A stretch of 64,000 nucleotides of DNA from Nocardioides sp. PD653-B2. Its GTDB lineage: Bacteria; Actinomycetota; Actinomycetes; Propionibacteriales; Nocardioidaceae. Positions within the stretch are counted from its first letter, which is position 1. The number at the start of each line of letters is the position of its first letter. Shown here piece by piece: positions 16,708 to 24,348 of this stretch. Location of the stretch: NCBI RefSeq assembly GCF_002117935.1, contig NZ_BDJE01000040.1:1-64000 (forward strand), read 5' to 3'. A program made the position numbers and the translations under genes. The notes under the pieces were generated by a model that was given only the letters and a program-made list of their open reading frames with translations, had not been told where the DNA came from and did not search any database.

Positions 16708-19314
16708 TCAGTCCTCGGCGACCGGCTCCAGGGTGAGCACGTCCTCGGCGGCGGCGTCGACGGCGTCGCGGGTGAACGCCCACGGGAGCGTGGCACCGGC
16801 GGCCCAGAGGTCGGTCTGGTCCGTGTAGTGCTGGTCGAACGGGTGCCCGGAGACACCGGTCAGGCTGATCCAGCGCGAGTCGTCGAGGTCACCGAGCGAC
16901 ACGACCATCCGCATGGACGGGGCGCTGACCACGCCGTACCCCTCCGACGCGTCCCAGGACGTGGCGTCGACGGTCGAGCTGCCGCCGCCGACCTGCCAGC
17001 CGTTGCGGTTGACCAGCCACTCGACCGGGCCGACGCCGGACTCCCCGAGGGTCGGGCTGTGCAGGTCGAGGCGGTGCAGGTGTCCCCAGGTCCACTCGTC
17101 GGCGTCGAGCGACTGGCGCCGGGTCAGCTCGTCGCGGGCGTCGCGGAGCGCCCGCGCGAGGATGTCGTCGCGGGTCTCGACGACGCCGTCGGTGGACGTG
17201 TCGTCCCACCACGCCGAGCGGGGCTCGGTGAGCAGGTTGCCGACCACGGCGTACCACCGCTGGCCGCCGTCGGGCCAGATCTCCTCGGGCAGGTCGTCGT
17301 GGAAGGTGTCCGCGAGCAGGTTGCGCCAGACGACGTTGAAGTAGGCAGCGGCGGCGCTGTCGGCGTCCTGGTGGAAGTCCCAGTGCCGGAGCTTGCGCTG
17401 GCCGGCTGCGTAGTAGCCGTGCAGGTCGATGTCGAGGAGGTACGGCGTGAGCACCGGCCCCAGCGGGTGGAGGTCGTCGAGCTGGAGGGCGGCCATGTCG
17501 TCGACCGACAGGTCGGCGCCCTCGTCGACCCGCTGCTCGATCAGGTCGCGGATCCGCTGCGAGCGGTAGCCACGGTCCCAGTCGTCGGTGAGGAACGGCG
17601 CGTAGTCCGGACCGATGACGGCCTGGTTGGCGGTGACCACGAAGCCGTCGTCGGGGTCGAGCACGTTGGGCAGCGCGGCGAACGGGACGTAGTCGCCGGT
17701 CCAGTCGTTCTCGGGCTTCCAGCCGGCCGACGGCAGCAACCCGTCGTTGCCGGACTTCCGGATCGGGACCTGGCCCGGCGCCTGGTAGCCGATGTGGCCG
17801 GCACGGTCGGCGTAGACCATGTTCTGCGCCGGGACACCGAACGTCGCCGCCGCTTCACGGAAGGAGTCCCAGTCCGTCGCCAGGTCGAGCTGGAGGATCG
17901 CGTCGGCCGTCGGTGCCGGTCGCAGCGCGGTCCACTGCAGCCCGACCGCGTAGTCACCGGCGGGCACGCCCGGAGGGTCCTCCCCCACGTCCTCGAGCTC
18001 CTCGGACACGTCGGACACGATCGGGCCGTGCGCGGTCGACCGGACCGTGATCGTGACGTCGTCGCCACCGTCGACCTCGATCGTCTCGGTGCGGCTGCGC
18101 AGCGGTCGCCACCGGCCGTCGTACCGCCACCGGTCACCCTCGATCCGCTCGAGGTAGAGGTCGCTGACGTCGGGCCCGAGGTTGGTGAAGCCCCAGGCGA
18201 TGTCGGCGTTGTGGCCGATGATCACGCCGGGCACGCCGGAGAACGTGAAGCCCGCGACGTCGAGCGGGCAGGCCTCCGAGATGGTCCGGCAGTGCAGGCC
18301 CATCTGCATCCAGACGCCGGGCAGGCTGACGCCGAGGTGCGGGTCGTTCGCGAGCAGCGGCGACCCGGTGACGGAGTGGTCGCCGTCGACGACCCAGCTG
18401 TTGCTGCCGATGCCGTCGCCGCGGCCGAGCAGGGACGGCATCTTCGCGATGCCGTCGCGCAGCCGGGTGAGCACGCCCCGCATGTCGGCGGTGTACGGCG
18501 GACGCTGCGGGTTGCGGGTGCCGGGCGCGGTGGCGTCCTGCTCGAAGACGTTGTCGACGACCGCGCCCTGGCCGACGATCGGCGCGTGCTCGTCGTAGGG
18601 GTACTCCGGGTAGAGCTCGGCGACCTCGGCCGCGCTGTGCCCGGCGAGCGCCAGCACCCGGTCGATCTCGTCGGTCATGTTGCCGCGCAGGTCCCACGCC
18701 ATCGCCTTGAGCCACGAGACCGAGTCGGCCGGCGTCCAGTGCTCGGGCTGGTAGTGCAGGCCGCCGGCGTTGAGGACCGTGTACTCGACGGCGATCCGGC
18801 TCGACGAGTGGCTGTCGAGGTAGGCGTTGACCCCGTCGGCGTAGGCCTCGAGCGCGGCGCGGGTCTCCGGCTTGACCAGCGCCAGCTCCTTCTCGGCGAC
18901 CCGGCGCCAGCCCATCGTGCGGATGTACTCGTCGCTCTCGAGCGCGTCCTCGCCGAACATCTCGGCCAGCCGGCCGGCGGTCGCGTGCCGGCGTACGTCC
19001 ATCTCGAAGAAGCGCTCCTGCGCGTGCACGTAGCCCTGCGCGCGCATCAGGTCCTCGACGGAGTCGCCGTACAGCTGCGGGATGCCCTGCGCGTCGCGCA
19101 CGACCTCGACCTCGCCCTCGAGGCCCGGCAGGCCGGCCGACCCGGAGACCTGCGGGAACGGTCGCCGCACCAGCTGCACCGCGGTGATCGACCCCGCCAC
19201 CAGGACGATCACCAGGGCGGCCGCGACGTACCCCGCGATCCGGGCGAAGCGGGGCCACGCCTGGAACCTCTGCCACGGGCCTGGCCGCTTCTCGTCCGTC
19301 ATGGTGCTGGTCAT
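16708..19314 (-). CDS. Membrane-anchored penicillin acylase family protein
   Basis: This 868-residue Ntn-hydrolase precursor has a signal-anchor at about 24-48. The short chain (to about 303) contains VVRDAQGIPQLYGDS and ...RAQGYVHAQERFFEMD..., a family hallmark. Autocleavage is predicted at GIG|SNSWVV, making Ser304 the N-terminal nucleophile of the large chain, and ...SPLLANDPHLG... with the ..AWGFTN.. loop follows. These enzymes hydrolyse amides such as beta-lactam side chains or acyl-homoserine lactones, so quorum quenching or wall-related roles are both possible. It starts at ATG 19314 (second Met at 19302). It is 9 bp from the convergent cyclo-ligase stop. Confidence 0.92.
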   Translation of the reverse strand: MTSTMTDEKRPGPWQRFQAWPRFARIAGYVAAALVIVLVAGSITAVQLVRRPFPQVSGSAGLPGLEGEVEVVRDAQGIPQLYGDSVEDLMRAQGYVHAQERFFEMDVRRHATAGRLAEMFGEDALESDEYIRTMGWRRVAEKELALVKPETRAALEAYADGVNAYLDSHSSSRIAVEYTVLNAGGLHYQPEHWTPADSVSWLKAMAWDLRGNMTDEIDRVLALAGHSAAEVAELYPEYPYDEHAPIVGQGAVVDNVFEQDATAPGTRNPQRPPYTADMRGVLTRLRDGIAKMPSLLGRGDGIGSNSWVVDGDHSVTGSPLLANDPHLGVSLPGVWMQMGLHCRTISEACPLDVAGFTFSGVPGVIIGHNADIAWGFTNLGPDVSDLYLERIEGDRWRYDGRWRPLRSRTETIEVDGGDDVTITVRSTAHGPIVSDVSEELEDVGEDPPGVPAGDYAVGLQWTALRPAPTADAILQLDLATDWDSFREAAATFGVPAQNMVYADRAGHIGYQAPGQVPIRKSGNDGLLPSAGWKPENDWTGDYVPFAALPNVLDPDDGFVVTANQAVIGPDYAPFLTDDWDRGYRSQRIRDLIEQRVDEGADLSVDDMAALQLDDLHPLGPVLTPYLLDIDLHGYYAAGQRKLRHWDFHQDADSAAAAYFNVVWRNLLADTFHDDLPEEIWPDGGQRWYAVVGNLLTEPRSAWWDDTSTDGVVETRDDILARALRDARDELTRRQSLDADEWTWGHLHRLDLHSPTLGESGVGPVEWLVNRNGWQVGGGSSTVDATSWDASEGYGVVSAPSMRMVVSLGDLDDSRWISLTGVSGHPFDQHYTDQTDLWAAGATLPWAFTRDAVDAAAEDVLTLEPVAED

Positions 19315-19392
19315 TGTGCCGTGTCGTACCATTGGCAGTCGTCGGGGCCGAGTGCCAGTTTCCTCGCCCCGGGGAGACCACCGAGGAGACCC

Positions 19393-19707
19393 GTGCCCAC
19401 CTATCAGTACGCCTGCACCGAGTGCGGCCACGCCTTCGAGCAGTTCCAGAGCTTCTCCGACGACGCGCTCACCGAGTGCCCGCAGTGTCACGGCAGGCTG
19501 CGGAAGGTGTTCAACGCCGTCGGCGTCGTCTTCAAGGGCTCCGGCTTCTACCGCACCGACAGCCGCTCCGGCTCGACCGCTACCGACGCCCAGGCCGCCA
19601 AGACCGAGACGAAGACCGAGAGCACGGGCGAGAAGAAGTCCGAGACCACGTCCGGGTCGAAGCCCGCCGCGACGACGTCGGCCTCGGCCTCGTCGTCCTC
19701 CGACTGA
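19393..19707 (+). CDS. FmdB-family zinc-ribbon protein
   Basis: The 104-residue protein opens with the FmdB fingerprint MPTYQYACTECGHAFEQFQ and a second pair in LTECPQCHG, a four-cysteine zinc ribbon. After KGSGFYRTD the C-terminal half is a Thr/Ser/Lys/Glu-rich low-complexity tail. FmdB is annotated as a putative regulator in other bacteria, but its role is not established. It starts with GTG 19393 after GGAGAC, 78 bp from the divergent penicillin acylase start. Confidence 0.88.
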   Translation: MPTYQYACTECGHAFEQFQSFSDDALTECPQCHGRLRKVFNAVGVVFKGSGFYRTDSRSGSTATDAQAAKTETKTESTGEKKSETTSGSKPAATTSASASSSSD

Positions 19708-19758
19708 GCCCTGTGGAGAGCCCGCGCCGGCTCCGCTGATCTCTCCTAGCGTCGAGGC

Positions 19759-20385
19759 ATGTCCTCGCGCGACCGTCTCGCTGCCACCCTCCGTCCGGTA
19801 CGACGCGCCGTGCTGGCCCGGCGGCGGCTGCTCGCCGCCGTCCTGACCGCGGTCGCGGTCGCGGCCGGGATCCACGCCGCGGCCTCCCCGCCGCCGGCCG
19901 AGGTGCCGGTGCGGGTCGCCGCGCGCGACCTGCCGGCCGGTGCGGTGCTGGGCGCCGACGACCTGCGCACCGTCGGGTTCGCGCCCGGCTCCGTCCCCGA
20001 CGGGCTCGCCGCCGACGCCGCCGGGCGGACCCTCGCCGCACCGCTCCGGGCCGGCGAGCCGGTCGCCGACCTCCGGCTGGTCGGACCGGCACTGACCGAC
20101 GGCTACCCGGGGCTGGCCGCGGTCCCGGTCCGGCTCCCCGACGCCGGGATGGTCGAGCTGCTGCGGGTCGGCGACCGGGTCGACCTGGTCTCGGCGGACC
20201 CCCAGGGCGGCGGCGCGGAGGTGGTCGCGAGCGCCGTACCGGTGCTGGCGATCCCGGCCGCCGCCGACACGAGCGGCTCCGGCCTGACCGGGCGGCTGGT
20301 GGTGATCGGCGCCGACCCGGCGGACGTCGCCCGGATCGCGGACGCCGCGGTGCGCACCTTCGTGACGGTTGCCTTCGCCGACTAA
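19759..20385 (+). CDS. SAF-domain protein (CpaB/RcpC-like)
   Basis: The 208-residue protein has one N-terminal membrane segment (LLAAVLTAVAVAAGIHAAAS), then the SAF domain VPVRVAARDLPAGAVLGADD, and then the RcpC/CpaB-like part VPVRLPDAGMVELLRVGDRVDLVSAD. CpaB-type proteins assemble type IV/Tad pili at the outer face of the membrane. No other pilus gene is visible here, so it may be a stand-alone copy. It lies between the FmdB-like gene and mscL on the same strand. Confidence 0.82.
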   Translation: MSSRDRLAATLRPVRRAVLARRRLLAAVLTAVAVAAGIHAAASPPPAEVPVRVAARDLPAGAVLGADDLRTVGFAPGSVPDGLAADAAGRTLAAPLRAGEPVADLRLVGPALTDGYPGLAAVPVRLPDAGMVELLRVGDRVDLVSADPQGGGAEVVASAVPVLAIPAAADTSGSGLTGRLVVIGADPADVARIADAAVRTFVTVAFAD

Positions 20386-20394
20386 CGTGCCGGG

Positions 20395-20775
20395 ATGACC
20401 GGATTCAAGAACTTCATCCTCCGCGGCAACCTGGTCGAGCTCGCGGTCGCCTTCATCATGGCCGCCGCGTTCGCGGCCGTGGTCACGGCGACCGTCACCC
20501 TCCTGATGGACCTCATCGGCAAGGTCGGCGGCGCCAAGGACTTCTCCAGCTACGACCCCGGCGGGGTCTCCGTCGGCGCCTGGATCACCGCGGTGATCTC
20601 GTTCGTCATCCTCGCGACGGTCGTCTACTTCTTCGTCGTGATGCCGTACACCAAGGCGAAGGAGCGCTTCTTCCCGAGCCCCCAGCCGGGCACGCCGGAA
20701 GACGTGAAGCTGCTCCAGGAGATCCGCGACCTGCTGGCCACGCAGCAGGGCAAGCCGGCGTCCACCGACCTGTAG
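20395..20775 (+). CDS. mscL: Large-conductance mechanosensitive channel MscL
   Basis: The 126-residue protein has the MscL layout: short amphipathic start (MTGFKNFILRGNLVELAVA), TM1 (VAFIMAAAFAAVVTATVTLL), a periplasmic loop, TM2 (WITAVISFVILATVVYFFVV) and a cytoplasmic helix (EDVKLLQEIRDLLA). It opens under membrane tension to release solutes on hypo-osmotic shock. It is 9 bp after the SAF gene and convergent with the small gene at 20779. Confidence 0.94.
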   Translation: MTGFKNFILRGNLVELAVAFIMAAAFAAVVTATVTLLMDLIGKVGGAKDFSSYDPGGVSVGAWITAVISFVILATVVYFFVVMPYTKAKERFFPSPQPGTPEDVKLLQEIRDLLATQQGKPASTDL

Positions 20776-20778
20776 CGG

Positions 20779-20952
20779 TCAGCCCCCGTGGTGGGGCGGC
20801 ACCTGCGCGCGCAGCCACGCGTCGGTGCCGGACTCCCGCGGGGCGTCGTCGTCGCGGTCGTCGCGCGTGGTGTCGGGGAGAGCGTCGCCGAACACCTCGG
20901 CGAGGCGCCTGCGGCGCTCCCAGTCGGTCTCCGGCTTGCGCTCCCCGCTCAC
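20779..20952 (-). CDS. Small acidic protein coupled to LCP gene
   Basis: This 57-codon gene starts with GTG overlapping the LCP stop (GTGA), which argues for translation coupling. The product is hydrophilic and charged (GERKPETDWERRRRLAEVFG at the start, a run of Asp/Arg in the middle, WLRAQVPPHHGG at the end), with no membrane segment. I do not recognise the function. The coupling and non-random charge pattern make it a likely real gene. Confidence 0.6.
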   Translation of the reverse strand: MSGERKPETDWERRRRLAEVFGDALPDTTRDDRDDDAPRESGTDAWLRAQVPPHHGG

Positions 20953-22142
20953 GTGCACAGCCCGGCGTCTGCGAGCGCCTGCTTGTCGGCCTCGTTGGAC
21001 GAGCCACCGTTGCCGTTCCCGGAGCCGGACGAGGAGCTGGACCCGGGCACGTTGCCCGCGCTGATGACGTCCTCGCTGAGCTTCTTGGTCAGCGGCTCGT
21101 CGTGCGCGATCTTGTCCCAGACGTTCTTGGCCTCGGGCTGCTTCCAGACGAGCCGGTTGGGGTCCGAGGGGTCCGGGATGTTCGGGATGGTGAGGAACTG
21201 GATGTTGTCGAGGCCGATGCCTTGGAACTGGCCGCCGAGCTGCGCCAGCTTGACGATGCTGCCCAGGCCGTCGTCGACGGTCAGCGACTTGGTCGCCGCG
21301 TTGAGGAAGCCGACCAGGTGGTCGGGCCGGGCCAGCGTGCCGGCGGTCACGACCTGGTGGGCCATCGACGCGATGAACGCCTGCTGGCGCTTCATCCGGC
21401 CGATGTCGGAGCCGTTGCCGACGACGTACCGCTCGCGCACGTAGTTGAGGGCCTCGGCGCCCTTGATCTTGCGCGTGCCGGCCTCGATGTTGATGCCGTG
21501 GGCCGGGTCGACGATCGGCTCGGGGATGCAGACCTCGACGCCGCCGATGGCGTCGACCATGCCCTTGAAGCCCTCGAAGTCGACGACCACGTAGTGGTCC
21601 ATCGGGATGCCGGTGAGCTGCTCGACCTGCTGGATGGTGCAGGCCGGGCCGCCCACCGAGAAGGCCTCGTTCCACATGACGCCGTCGGCACCCGCGATGG
21701 TGGTGCCGTCCTCGTCCACGCAGTCGGGTCGGTCGACGATCAGGTCGCGCGGGATGCTGATGCCGTAGGCACGCTCCCGGTCCGCGGAGAGGTGGAAGAG
21801 GATCGTCGTGTCGGAGCGCTGCCCGCCGCCGGTGAGGTTGTCGATGTTGCAGCCCTCGCAGTCGCGGCTGTCGGACCCCATCACCAGGACGTTCAGCGGC
21901 TCCTGCGGGCCCTCGACCTCCATCTTGTCCGGCCGGTTGGTCAGCTGGCCGGTCACGTCGACGACGTTGAGGTTGCCGTTCAGGTGCCGGTAGAGCCAGA
22001 TGGTGCCGAGCCCCGTCGCCATCGCCATGACGAGGACGGTCGCGAGCACGATCTTGCCGATCGTGTGTCGCTTGCGGACCTTGCCCCGACGTTTGGGCGC
22101 ACTGGTGTCCGGCTCGGCACCGTCGGGCGCGGGGTCGGACAC
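20949..22142 (-). CDS. LytR-CpsA-Psr (LCP) family protein
   Basis: The 397-residue protein has a cytoplasmic basic tail (KRRGKVRKRHTIGK), one membrane segment near residues 30-50 and an extracellular LCP domain: NVLVMGSDSRDCEGC, QRSDTTILFHLSADRERAYG followed by ISIPRDL, and GAEALNYVRERY, with the Asp/Arg residues that hold the polyprenyl phosphate. LCP enzymes attach arabinogalactan or teichoic-acid-like polymers to peptidoglycan. The start at GTG 22142 has GAGG seven bases before it; an upstream GTG at 22175 has none. A Ser/Gly/Asn-rich linker precedes the C-terminus. Confidence 0.92.
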   Translation of the reverse strand: MSDPAPDGAEPDTSAPKRRGKVRKRHTIGKIVLATVLVMAMATGLGTIWLYRHLNGNLNVVDVTGQLTNRPDKMEVEGPQEPLNVLVMGSDSRDCEGCNIDNLTGGGQRSDTTILFHLSADRERAYGISIPRDLIVDRPDCVDEDGTTIAGADGVMWNEAFSVGGPACTIQQVEQLTGIPMDHYVVVDFEGFKGMVDAIGGVEVCIPEPIVDPAHGINIEAGTRKIKGAEALNYVRERYVVGNGSDIGRMKRQQAFIASMAHQVVTAGTLARPDHLVGFLNAATKSLTVDDGLGSIVKLAQLGGQFQGIGLDNIQFLTIPNIPDPSDPNRLVWKQPEAKNVWDKIAHDEPLTKKLSEDVISAGNVPGSSSSSGSGNGNGGSSNEADKQALADAGLCT

Positions 22143-22299
22143 AGGGGTACCTCGGCATCGGTTCGGAGAGGGCACGGCGAGCGTACGTCTCGAACCTTAA
22201 GTGTCCCTGTGAGCGACCTCTCGAATCAAAACGGCGGCTCACGGAGGCAGGGCAGCGGGCCGAGCGACCAGCGTGAAACACTGTGCGCCGACATCACCC

Positions 22300-22372
22300 G
22301 CCCCAGTAGCTCAGTGGATAGAGCAGCCGCCTCCTAAGCGAAAGGTCGTAGGTTCGACTCCTACCTGGGGCA
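22300..22372 (+). tRNA. tRNA-Arg (anticodon CCU)
   Basis: A 73-base cloverleaf can be drawn: acceptor GCCCCAG/CTGGGGC, D arm GCTC/GAGC, anticodon loop CTCCTAA (CCU, reading AGG), T arm GTAGG/CCTAC; CCA is not encoded. The anticodon stem GCCGC/GCGAA has only three pairs, with G27.A43 and C28.A42 opposed. Its 3' 30 bases recur at 33283-33312. Confidence 0.9.
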
Positions 22373-22374
22373 CC
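22340..22374 (+). repeat. Left attachment-site repeat inside tRNA-Arg
   Basis: Bases 22340-22369 are identical to 33283-33312, and the following five bases match except one, giving 34 of 35. The repeat starts just 3' of the anticodon loop and runs to the end of the tRNA, as in att cores used by tyrosine integrases. Confidence 0.7.
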
Positions 22375-22606
22375 GAGAAACGCCTCGTCGGGTCACCCCG
22401 GTCCACGAGCGGGCCACGGCGGTAGAGCCCTCCGGAACGGCCTCCCCGAACGGGTCGAGTCGAGCGCCGTTCGGGCCGTCTCCGGGACTGGGAGAGGCCC
22501 CTGCATGGGCGTGCAACGCCCCTCTCACCTGCCCGGACCCCTCAGAGGCCCGATCCCGGCTCCCCACCCCGCAGCGCGCCGGAGGGACGCGCCGCCGCTA
22601 GTTATA

Positions 22607-22622
22607 TCGAACACTTGTTCGA
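22607..22622. promoter_or_regulatory. LexA-type SOS box
   Basis: TCGAACACTTGTTCGA is a perfect match to the actinobacterial LexA operator TCGAAC-N4-GTTCGA, 18 bp before the start of the DUF5131 fragment. The downstream gene was probably DNA-damage inducible before it was broken. Confidence 0.85.
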
Positions 22623-22640
22623 ACGGGCTACCGTGCGCAC

Positions 22641-22742
22641 ATGTCCGACAAGAGCGCCATCGAGTGGACCGAGGCCACGTGGAACCCGACGACGGGTTGT
22701 GACCGCGTCTCGGCAGGCTGCGACAACTGCTATGCGCTCACA
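22641..22742 (+). pseudogene. 5' fragment of DUF5131 (phage Gp37/Gp68-like) gene
   Basis: The first 33 or so codons ([16 protein letters not shown], then [15 protein letters not shown]) match the start of DUF5131/Gp37-Gp68 proteins, whose CxxC region is visible. The family is normally a few hundred residues long. After NCYALT the frame enters antisense of an integrase-like sequence and stops at 22865, so only the 5' end remains. The gene has a good start and the SOS box upstream. Confidence 0.75.
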
Positions 22743-22897
22743 TCGGTGGTCGTGAGGCGGTCGCGCTTGCGCTCGTGCTCGGCCATGTCGGCTGGCTTCG
22801 GCAGACGACGGACGTTCACGCGACAAGCCGGGTTCAGCAGCAGCATGTCGTCGTCGACCGCGTAGTCCAGCACCATCCGGAGCGCGCCGGTCACCAA
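22730..22897 (-). pseudogene. Tyrosine-integrase remnant
   Basis: About 55 minus-strand codons read [20 protein letters not shown] followed by [14 protein letters not shown] and a basic linker ending [11 protein letters not shown]. This is the end of the core-binding domain and the linker into the catalytic domain of phage-type tyrosine recombinases (compare ...ALNYAVRxxxLxxNPxxxVxLP...). The RHRY catalytic domain and the N-terminus are absent, so it cannot be active. The left end meets the DUF5131 fragment at about 22735; the right end abuts the gabD stop. Confidence 0.7.
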
Positions 22898-24348
22898 CCG
22901 ACGCTGAGATACTGCGTCTCCTGGAACTCCTTGAGCCCCTCGCGGGCACCTTCCCGGCCCAGGCCGCTCTGCTTGACGCCGCCGAACGGCGCGGAAGGGT
23001 CCGACACCAAACCGCGATTGACGCCGATCATGCCGGCGTCGAGGCGCTCGGCGATCCGGATGGCCCGCTGGAGGTCGCGGGAGAAGACGTACGCCGCGAG
23101 CCCGTACTCGGTCGCGTTGGTCATCTCGAGCAGCTCCTGCTCGGTGCGCCACACGACGACCGGCGCCACCGGGCCGAAGATCTCGTCGGCCACGATCTTG
23201 GCCTCGGGAGCCACGTCACCGAGGATGACCGGCGGGACGAAGTAGCCCTCGGCGTCGGGCCGCTCGCCGCGGAAGCGCACCGTGGCGCCCTCGGCGACGG
23301 CCTGCTCGACGGCCGCCTCGACGCGGTCGGCGGCGCGGCGGGTGATCATCGGGCCCAGGTCGGCGCCGGTCTCAGCCGGCCCGACGCGCAGCTTCGCGGT
23401 GCGCGCGGTGAGCTCCTCGAGGAACTGCTCGGCGACCGACTCGTGCACGTAGAACCGGTTGGCGGCGGTGCAGGCCTGGCCGGCATTGCGGAACTTGGCG
23501 ATGATCGCGCCGTCGGCAGCGGCAGCGAGGTCGGCATCGTCCGCGACGACGAACGGCGCGTTGCCGCCGAGCTCCATGCTCGCGTTGACGACGCGGTCGG
23601 CGGCCTGGCGCAGCAGCACCCGGCCGACGCCGGTCGAGCCGGTGAACGAGATCTTGCGGACCCGCTCGTCGGACAGCCAGGTGCTCACGACGCCCGCGGC
23701 GTCGAGGGTCGGGACCAGGTTGACCGCACCGGCCGGCACGCCGGCCTCGTGCAGCAGGTCGCTCACGGCGAGCGCGGTCAGCGGGGTCTCGGCGGCCGGC
23801 TTCAGCACCATGGTGCAGCCCGCGGCGAGGGCCGGGGCCAGCTTCCGGGTCGCCATGGCGGCCGGGAAGTTCCACGGGGTCACGAGCGCGGCCACGCCCA
23901 CGGGCTTGTGGGTGACGAGGTTGCGGACGCCGCCGGCCGGCGCCTCGGCGTACGCGCCGTCGTGGCGGACGGCCTCCTCGCTGAACCAGCGGAAGAACTC
24001 GGCCGCGTAGACGACCTCGCCGGCCGCGTCGGCGCGCGACTTGCCGTTCTCGGCGCTGATCAGCTCGACCAGCCGGTCCTTGTCGTCGAGCATCGCCTCG
24101 TACGCGCGGCGGAGCACGTCCGAGCGCTGCCGGGGCGAGGTGCTGCTCCACTCCGGGAACGCCGCCGCGGCCGCGTCGACCGCGGCGGTCGCGTCGGCGA
24201 CGTCGCCGTTGGCGACGGTCGCGATCACGGCGGTGGTCGCCGGGTCGTCGACCTCGAAGGTACCGTCGGCGCCGGCGCGGCGCTCGCCGCCGATGACGAG
24301 GGCGAGGGCGGGGTCGAGCTTGTCGATCTGCTGGGCCCGGTCGGTCAC
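22891..24348 (-). CDS. gabD: Succinate-semialdehyde dehydrogenase
   Basis: The 485-residue aldehyde dehydrogenase has the cofactor segment TPWNFPAAMATRKLAPALAAG, FTGSTGVGR, the general base in MELGGNAPFVV and the catalytic cysteine in FRNAGQACTAANRFYV. Overall it matches NAD(P)-dependent succinate-semialdehyde dehydrogenase of the GabD type. It would oxidise succinate semialdehyde, the product of the adjacent aminotransferase, to succinate. GTG 24348 overlaps the stop of the truncated glutamate-dehydrogenase gene (GTGA). The C-terminus (QETQYLSVGW) is intact. Confidence 0.9.
   Translation of the reverse strand: MTDRAQQIDKLDPALALVIGGERRAGADGTFEVDDPATTAVIATVANGDVADATAAVDAAAAAFPEWSSTSPRQRSDVLRRAYEAMLDDKDRLVELISAENGKSRADAAGEVVYAAEFFRWFSEEAVRHDGAYAEAPAGGVRNLVTHKPVGVAALVTPWNFPAAMATRKLAPALAAGCTMVLKPAAETPLTALAVSDLLHEAGVPAGAVNLVPTLDAAGVVSTWLSDERVRKISFTGSTGVGRVLLRQAADRVVNASMELGGNAPFVVADDADLAAAADGAIIAKFRNAGQACTAANRFYVHESVAEQFLEELTARTAKLRVGPAETGADLGPMITRRAADRVEAAVEQAVAEGATVRFRGERPDAEGYFVPPVILGDVAPEAKIVADEIFGPVAPVVVWRTEQELLEMTNATEYGLAAYVFSRDLQRAIRIAERLDAGMIGVNRGLVSDPSAPFGGVKQSGLGREGAREGLKEFQETQYLSVGW

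Noticed and set aside
16699..19707. A 1002-codon plus-strand open frame opposite the penicillin acylase gene
   Set aside because: It is a high-G+C antisense shadow: the composition is Val/Arg/Gly/Asp-rich with no domain, while the minus strand encodes a complete, motif-rich enzyme.
22376..22606. Possible small gene just after tRNA-Arg (minus-strand frame 22361-22567)
   Set aside because: The frame runs into the tRNA and has no ribosome binding site or family likeness; it is treated as non-coding island border DNA.
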